64,000 bases of DNA. Source: Siphonodentalium dalli. Taxonomy: Eukaryota; Mollusca; Scaphopoda; Gadilida; Siphonodentaliidae. This document shows, piece after piece, positions 51,001-60,000 of the stretch. The stretch spans positions 49,160,443 to 49,224,442 of the forward strand of contig CP136068.1 in the NCBI GenBank assembly GCA_032622095.1, in the 5' to 3' direction. The notes under the pieces are model-generated. The model was not told where the DNA came from. It saw only the letters and a program-made list of their open reading frames with translations, and made no database searches. How positions within the stretch are numbered: position 1 is the first letter of the stretch; every line of letters starts with the position of its first letter. The position numbers were made by a program, and so were the translations under genes.

Positions 51001-54000
51001 AATTAACACTACCTGCTTTGATGTATCCGAGTGGCGATTTGATGTGATGATTCAATTCAGGGCATAATTGCCGATTCGCAGGACACTAATATTAACAACA
51101 CTTACAGGGTTCTATTTGTTCGGTTGTACATTGCAATTCCCATAACATTTCATGGCAGTTTACAAATAATTTCAGGGCATCTATTCCATTGACTATTTAC
51201 TGAACATATCGTGAATTTAGGAATTTTGTGTTTATGTTATCAGTACATACCTACCAATGGGAAACAGTTCATTCCGATGTTTAACCCTTTGAGTGCCAGG
51301 TCCGATTTTTGTATCAACCCATATACCCTGTGCCAATGCATTCTCTTATATATGCGAGTCGACCATAGGTCGCCTCGCATATATAAGAGAATGCATTGGC
51401 CTAACATTTTTTTTTTTTACAATTTTTTACAATTTTAATAATTTATTCTTATATTCTTAAACAGACTTATTTTGTAGGTTTAGGGCCGATGAGATCGGCC
51501 CCTGGCACTCAAAGGGTTAATAATTTTCTAACTGAATGATCATATGAATTGATTCAATTCGATGTGATTCAGCATGTTTTAGTGTAAGTTTTGTTAATTT
51601 GCTGGCCGATTTAAATGTTATCGAATCATTTGCTCCAGGTGCTTTCACACGCTGCCAATGATTCAAAATGCTTTTGCGTGCATAACACTAACAAAATTAT
51701 TGAACGACACAAACAGATCAGAATTGACCTATAGATAGAAATATTGCAAGAATGATGTAATTGCACCAACTAATTACACCAGAAACTTCCATACCCAACT
51801 GTCATGTCCAAGAAAATCATCTGGGAATATATCACAAACAAGTCTGCAAATCACTGTTTAAGTCTGATGATAAGTATGTCTTTACAACTACCGACAGACA
51901 CTCCCTATCTTCCGTCACATCCACATCCCGAGCTTCAGCTAGCTGCATAAATGCTCCTCGTAGTGGCTGTAGGGCTACACTAAATTGGTTGGATAAACAT
52001 AAGAACTAGTCAAATATGTCATATTTATATACTAAGTATATATATATATATCTCACTCTCTGATAAATGTGTTTTCCATCTATATGCTCGATGCAACGAT
52101 TTGATTGGGGATTCAATTCAAACTGAAGGAGAAATTTCAACCAGAAATTGATGGGATGAACTAATTTTAATTTCAGAGCCCGGCGTTAATGAAAACTACT
52201 ACAGCACTTTCGCAGGCAGCGACTCTTCGATGGAAAAGGACAGATCATTGCCGAATCGACAGAACGAAACTGAAGGTGCATCTGCAGAAATGACAGTGGA
52301 TTCTAAAACAGAAACATCTCAGGAGAGTAGAAATATCACTGAAACTGTCGTTCAACAACCTCGCAAAACCAGCTCAAATATGCCAGCTACTGTCGATGAC
52401 ATGAGCGCAAACGAGAGTACAAATGTCACAGAAACTGTCATCCCAGCTACTGTTGACGACATGAGCTCAAAACATCTTGAGAATATACTCGCTTCTCTGC
52501 AAATTGAGTCAAATGATGAAAGAATACCTGCTAATGAAGAAGTAGCAGAAGTGGGTACCAGAAAGGAGGAGAGCCTAGATCTAGATACGGTAACCATAAG
52601 AGATCCTGCAGATCACCCTCTGTCCACCCCTTGTCTGCCTGCAGATCACCCACCGTCCACCCCTTGTCTGCCATTACTGCCAATCTTTCTTAATGAAGTA
52701 CAATTCACATCTGAGTGTTCGGCATCAACTGTTTGCAGCTCGACAGAAGATGTGGACAGAGTTAACAGTGACGAGCTATTTGAGAGTCGTGAGAGTAGTG
52801 ACGGAAGTAGCCACATGATGTTTGCAGCGTCGGGAGACTCGAAGAAGAATTCCGGAGAAAGCGCGCCAAAACTTTGGTTGGATACGAGTAAGCAGGTTAA
52901 GCACACATTAGCACGAAGCCAGACTTTCCCAACTTCTGCAGAGGGAGCTGAATTTGCTGAAAATTTCAGAATTCCCAGGAATTCATCATTCATAAACACT
53001 TTGAAGTCAGTCGTTTCTGGGAATACAGTCATTTCTAGCAGTAGCACGTCATCAGGCATCTGGTCGACTCCCCCATCAGCTAATGCTTTTGGACCGACTC
53101 CTTCGTCGTCTAGCAGTAGACCACGGAATTATAGTACAGAATCAGGGTTCTATCCAGGTACACCGAACACTGGAAAATCGGCCAATAAACAAGCTGAAGA
53201 AGCCATAAAATGGTGTGAGTATTAACCTTTTAAATGGTGTGAGTATTAACCTTTTAAATGGTGTGAGTATTAACCTTTTAAATGGTGTGAGTATTAACCT
53301 TTTAAATGGTGTGAGTATTAACCTTTTAAATGGTGTGAGTATTAACCTTTTAAATGGTGTGAGTATTAACCTTTTAAATGGTGTGAGTATTAACCTTTTA
53401 AATGGTGTGAGTATTAACCTTTTAAATGGTGTGAGTATTAACCTTTTAAATGGTGTGAGTATTAACCTTTTCTATACTAAGTGGATTCTCCCACTCTGTT
53501 ATTAAAGTATACATTGGAATGGTCTATAATTCATCTGGAGAGGGGTTTTCAGAAAAAATAAGCGGACGACAGATCATACAAGTGCAGAAGGAGTCCTATT
53601 TGTTGAGGAAATGATTCAGTGTTGAACTAAACCCTTTAATGACTGGAGCTTCCTGAAATGTTGCGAAAACCATGTGCCAATGCATTCTCTTATATATGCC
53701 GTGTCGTCCATAGGGCGCCTCACATATATAAGAGAATGTATTGGCCTAACACCATTTAACCTAATCTTGTAAGCCATGTGAGGCTCTCTATGGGAGACTC
53801 ACATATATAAGAGAATGCATTGGCCTAACAATATTTAACTTGATCTTGTAAGCCATGCGAGGCTCCCTATGGGAAAATCACATATATAAGAGAATGCATT
53901 GGCCTAACAATATTTAACTTGATCTTGTAAGCCATGCGAGGCTCCCTATGGGAAAATCACATATATAAGAGAATGCATTGGCCTAACAATATTTAACTTG

Positions 54001-57000
54001 ATCTTGTAAGCCATGCGAGGCTCCCTATATGTCCGAGAATGCACTGGCACAGAATCTTAATGATGCGACATCGCAGCTACCGTCATGAAACGGTTAATAT
54101 CTGAACATTTAACCCTTTACCCAACAGAAGGACCCTGTGCCAATGCATTCTCTTATATATGCGAGTCGACCATAGGTCGCCTCGCATATATAAGAGAATG
54201 CATTGGCTTAACACATTAAAAATTATAAAATTGTTAAAGAATGTAAGAAAAAATTGTAAAAAGTGTTAAAAAAAGATTTTTTTTAGGCCAATGCATTCTC
54301 TTATATATGCGAGGCGACCTATGGTCGACTCGCATATATAAGAGAATGCATTGGCACAGGGCTAACTGTAACTATCACAATGTGGTCAAGGAGCCGGTTC
54401 CAATGATACCCATATTTGTATGGTTCTATTGAGACAGACCGAAGATATTTTAGGCTGTTGAAGCTTTACTTGGCCGGTTTTGGCCGGTTTGTTGGGTAAA
54501 GGGTTAAGAAGGGAATAACTCGTCTATGAGTATTTAGTATAGAAAGGGTCAAAGTTGCATAATCCGATTAAGCGCCCCTCAATTACTATTTGTTTGGATT
54601 CTGGGGTAAAAAATATTTGATTCAAGTCGAGGAACCCACCTATCAAAGCTCAGAATTATTAGATATCGATTTTTGAAATCTATTAATAGTGACCCAGTAA
54701 ACAGACGACGAGCCGATGGTCTTGGACCAAATTGCAGATGAAGATGGATAACTCTAAAATCAAGAGGGTTTCTGTTGATAATAAGGCCAAATTTCGTCGA
54801 ACAACATGTTGATAAATAACACGTTGGGTAATTTTATACTATAGTTGACAGTGGTTAGCATTATTTTTGGGCAATTAATCGTTTATGATAACTGAAGCAG
54901 CATTTCTCAAAATGTTATTGTTGTTGGAATCTGATTATACGGGGACCATCGAATCGGATTGAGTACCTTTAATGGTACCACTTTAACCCATTATTGACCG
55001 AATGGATTCTCCCATTCAGTTATACATTTATACTTTTATAGAGTGTATTCTTATTTAAGTGGAGGGATGTTAAGATATATGAGTAGATGAAAGTCAGACG
55101 AATAGATAATATAAGTGTTTAAGGATTCCTTATTCATATGGAGGAATTGTTAAGATAATAAGTTATTGTCATATGGCCAAACAGAATCATCTGGCAATCT
55201 TTCACTAAATGTTGACAACCTCGTTGAACAAACCAAAATTATTATTTCTTCAAAGAATTACTTTTATATGACTTAAAAATTTTAACTTTTTATGGGTAAG
55301 AGCAAACCTGGAAATAATATGTCTGTCATTTGAAGAATGAGGTCCCCAGAGGTATCCCAGATGCTAGCATCACCATGATTCAACTGCTATGGGAGACCTA
55401 GGATCAGATTCAAGTTCCTCAATTGGTGATGTTCACCTTGATTATGCATTTTATCTTCTGCAAATTAGGGGATATATAGACTTCTCTGAAGGGAAAAAAT
55501 AACTAAAAACAACGTTAATTTGAGACTATAGATACTTCCCAGAAGATGAGGCCTAAGCAGAATAAGGTTCCCAGAGGGTGAATTTGGTGATGCTAGCCAA
55601 CTGAGCGGGATAGCATCACTAAATATACCCTCAGGGGACCTCATTCTGTAAATGACAGACGCTTTTTGCAGGCTTGGGTAATAGTGACCAAGAACATATT
55701 TTGTAGTAATTTTGGAATGGTATAGTCTGTTCAGACTTCCAAGTGACTGGTCATTCTCCAGTATATGATGAGTAGCTCAACATTTATTGGTCTTTTCGGT
55801 ATATTGCAAATTGTGATATATAATTTTGGTATTTTAACAGATCTGAGTCAGACACCACCAGACGTTGAACAACAGCAGGTGAGTATAGTGTTCGTTGTAA
55901 CTATGGGAGTGGGGGGTACCAGTAAGTAATTTCTGCATGTGTCCCCTAATTCCAAATGCCTGATATTTGTATAATATTGAGGTGCGTAAATATGTCTAAA
56001 TTATGGGAACATCTCCTTTTATACTCCAAAGAATACAGGCAACAAATGAATGAATTTGAGCCATGGATTAGTGTAAAATACTCTCATGTTCTCTATGAAT
56101 GATGCAAACAACATGGTAATTATAATGAAAATTAATTTATGACTCCAGACATTTATTCATTCTCATTATAATTACCATGTTGTTTGTATCATTCTTAGAG
56201 CGCATGAGAGTATTTTGATCTAATCCATGGCTCAAATTCACTCATTTGTTGGATATATTCTGTTGAGTATAAAAGGAGATGGTCCCATAAATGGCCAGAT
56301 TTAGTCTACAGTACCCCTTTAAACTATTGTAAATATTTAAAAGTCCCTAAATTATTAATTCAGAGGCCATGTGCTTCTGACGTGAAATCACGCAGTTCGT
56401 GAAAGTCTATAACAATTAGTCAGACCGACTACTTATGTGGGTGTGTAGTTAACTTGGAATCGTTTGTTACACCAGAAGAAAGGACATCAATAGCGAATTA
56501 TGAAATTCTATATTGGATTCTATGGCTTTTTCTATGGCATTGCTGTTAGGCCAAAAAAAAAAACCTCTTTGTTTCTGATACCCTGCCTGGCTGAGATTTT
56601 CTTGCCTGCCTCAATTTTTTTCTTCAACTTTGCTCCAGAAGGCTAGTCTATAGTTACCTGTTAGATTGTCAATGTGAATATTTATCGTTTTTCTCAATCC
56701 CAAAAGCAAAACAAGTTGGTTATTAAGCTCTAACGTTGGTAGAGATCTTACTCCAGAGTGAATGAATTGAAGGGACAGCATGTTTTTATCAAATGCTTGG
56801 CTCATATTCAATACAAATTGATCTACCATATTCCATGGGACCGTGATCACTACACTATTAAATCGCTCACAGCTGAAAGGTTTTATAAAAAAAAATTGTG
56901 AAAATAAAAACATCCCTGCCTGCCTGTCTGGAAAATTATCCCAATGTTATTGGAAAAAGAGAAGTTTTTTGTTTTGGTCTTATCCGTAGTTAATATCAAA

Positions 57001-60000
57001 GGCTGCGAATAAAATGTTTCGGGACCATGCACGCGGGCCTGAGAAACAGGATATTGATTTTTCTTGGTTTTATTCACACTTTGTATAATTTGCAGTTACT
57101 CGAGATACCAGAGAGCAAGATAAATGAACTAATGATTAGTCAGCATCTGGGTGAACTTCAGCAAGGCATGCAACCGTCAGGTTAGTGCTAATTAAATGTC
57201 ACCCCCATCATGGTCACTTATATTCCCTCTAACCCCATCATGGTAACTTATGTCCCTCAGGGGATGAATTGGCCCCATCATGGTCACTTATATTCTCTCT
57301 AACCCCATCATGGTAACTTATGTCCCTCGGGGGATGAATTGACCCCATCATGGTCACGTATATTCCCTCTAACCCCATCATGGTCACTTATATTCCCTCT
57401 AACCCCATCACGGTCACTTATATCCCTCGGGGGATGAATTTACCCCATCATGGTCACTTATATTCCCTCTAACCCTATCATGGTCACTTATATTCCCCCT
57501 AACCCCATCATGGTCACTTATATTCCCCCTAACCCCATCATGGTCACTTATATTTCCTCTGAGGATGAATTGGCCCCATCACGGTCACTTATATTCCCTC
57601 CGAGAATGAATTGGCCCCATCACCGTCACTTATATTCCCTCTAACCCCATCACGGTCACTTATATTCCCTCAGAGGATGAATTGGCCCCATCATGGTCAC
57701 TTATATTCCCTCCGAGGATGAATTGGCCCCAAAACGGTCACTTATATCCCTCGGGGGATGAATTGGCCCCATTATGGTCACTTATATTCCCTCTAACCCC
57801 ATCACGGTCACTTATATTCCCTCCGAGGATGAATTGGTCCCATCACGGTCACTTATATTCCCTCTGAGGATGAATTGGCCCCATCACAGTCACTTATATT
57901 CCCTCCGAGGATGAATTGGCCCCATCATGGTCACTTATTTTCCCTCTAACCCCATCACGGTCACTTATATTCCCTCTGAGGATGAATTGGCCCCCATCAT
58001 GGTCACTTATATTCCCTCCGAGGATGAATTGGCCCCATCATGGTCACTTATATTCCCTCTAACCAATCACGGTCACTTATATTCCCTCTGAGGATGAATT
58101 GGCCCCCATCATGGTCACTTATATTCCCTCTGAGGATGAATTGGCCCCATGACGGTCACTTACATTGTATATTCCCTCTGAGGATGAATTGGCCCCATCA
58201 TGGTCACTTATATTCCCTCTGAGGATGAATTGGCCCCATCATGGTCACTTATATTCCCTCCAAGGATCAATTGGCCCCATCACGGTCACTTATATCCCCT
58301 CCGAGGATCAATTGGCCCCATCATGGTCACTTATATTTCCTCTAACCCCATCATGGCCTCTTATATTCCCTCTAACCCCATCATGGTCACTTATATTCCC
58401 TCTAACCCCATCATGGTCACTTATATTCCCTCTAACCCCATCATGGTAACTTATATTCCCTCTAACCCCATCATGGTCACTTATATTCCCTCTAACCCCA
58501 TCATGGTCACTTATATTCCCTCTAACCCCATCATGGTCACTTATGTTCCCTCTCACCCCATCATGGTCACTTATATTCCCTCTAACCCCATCATGGTTAC
58601 TTATATTCCCTCTAACCCCATCATGGTCACTTATATTCTCTCTAACCCCATCATGGTCACTTATATTCCCTCTAACCCCATCATGGTTACTTATATTCCC
58701 TCTAACCCCATCATGGTCACTTATATTCCCTCTAACCCCATCATGGTCACTTATATTCCCTCTAACCCCATCATGGTCACTTATATTCCCTCTAACCCCA
58801 TCATGGTCACTTATATTCCCTCTAACCCCGTCACAGTCACTTATATTCCCTCTAACCCCATCATGGTCACTTATATTCCCTCTAACCCCATCATGGTCAC
58901 TTATATTCCCTCTAGCCCCATCATGGTCACTTATATTCCCTCTAACCCCGTCACAGTCACTTATGTTCCCTCTCACCCCATCATGGTCACTTATATTCCC
59001 TCTAACCCCATCATGGTCACTTATATTCCCTCTAGCCCCATCATGGTCACTTATATTCCCTCTAACCCCGTCACAGTCACTTATGTTCCCTCTCACCCCA
59101 TCATGGTCACTTATATTCCCTCTAACCCCATCATGGTTACTTATATTCCCTCTAGCCCCATCATGGTCACTTATATTCCCTCTAGCCCCATCATGGTCAC
59201 TTATATTCCCTCTAACCCCATCATGGTCACTTATATTCCCTCTAACCCCATCATGGTCGCTTATATTCCCTCTATCCCCATCATGGTCACTTATATTCCC
59301 TCTAACCCCATCATGGTTACTTATATTCCCTCTCACCCCATCATGGTCGCTTATGTTCCCTCTAACCCCATCATGGTCACTTATATTCCCTCTAACCCCA
59401 TCATAGTCACTTATATTCCCTATACCCCATCATGGTCACTTATATTCCCTCTTACCCCATCATGGTCTCTTATATTCCCTCTAACCCCATCATGGTCGCT
59501 TATATTCCCTCTAACCCCATCATGGTCTCTTATATTCCCTCTCACCCCATCATGGTCACTTATATTCCCTCTCACCCCATCATGGTTACTTATATTCCCT
59601 CTCACCCCATCATGGTCACTTATATTCCCTCTAACCCCATCATGATCAGTTATATTCCCTCTAACCCCATCATGGTCTCTTATATTCCCTCTAACCCCAT
59701 CATGGTCACTTATATTCCCTCTAACCCCATCATGGTCACTTATATTCCCTCTCACCCCATCATGGTCACTTATATTCCCTCTAACCCCATCATGGTCACT
59801 TATATTCCCTCTAACCCCATCATGGTCACTTATATTCCATCTAACCCCATCATGGTCACTTATATTCCCTCTGAGGATGAATTGGCCACTTCTATAATTG
59901 TATAAATGAGTTAGAGATTATTCCGGGTTCCATATTAATTTTTATGAAATCTAATTTACTTTTTATTTAAAGGCCCACTTTAATTTTGATTATTTTTTGT

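Larger units (their letters stand above)
53462..54550. mobile_element. Type 3 TTAA element with two nested TTAA MITEs
   Basis: Left end TTAACCTTTTCTATACTAAG, right end GAGTATTTAGTATAGAAAGGG. Nested inside are a type 4 MITE (about 53635-54095) and a type 1 MITE (54109-54507). Confidence 0.7.

Noticed and set aside
53215-53505. Repeat-encoding open frame (SINLLNGV repeated)
   Set aside because: It is the 24-bp donor array of exon 17 read in one frame, beginning exactly at the donor.
58200-59645. Open frame of about 480 codons (+) and about 340 codons (-) in the same place
   Set aside because: Both come from a 30-bp minisatellite without stops in those frames; the peptides are pure repeats and lack any start context or domain. 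They lie in intron 19.
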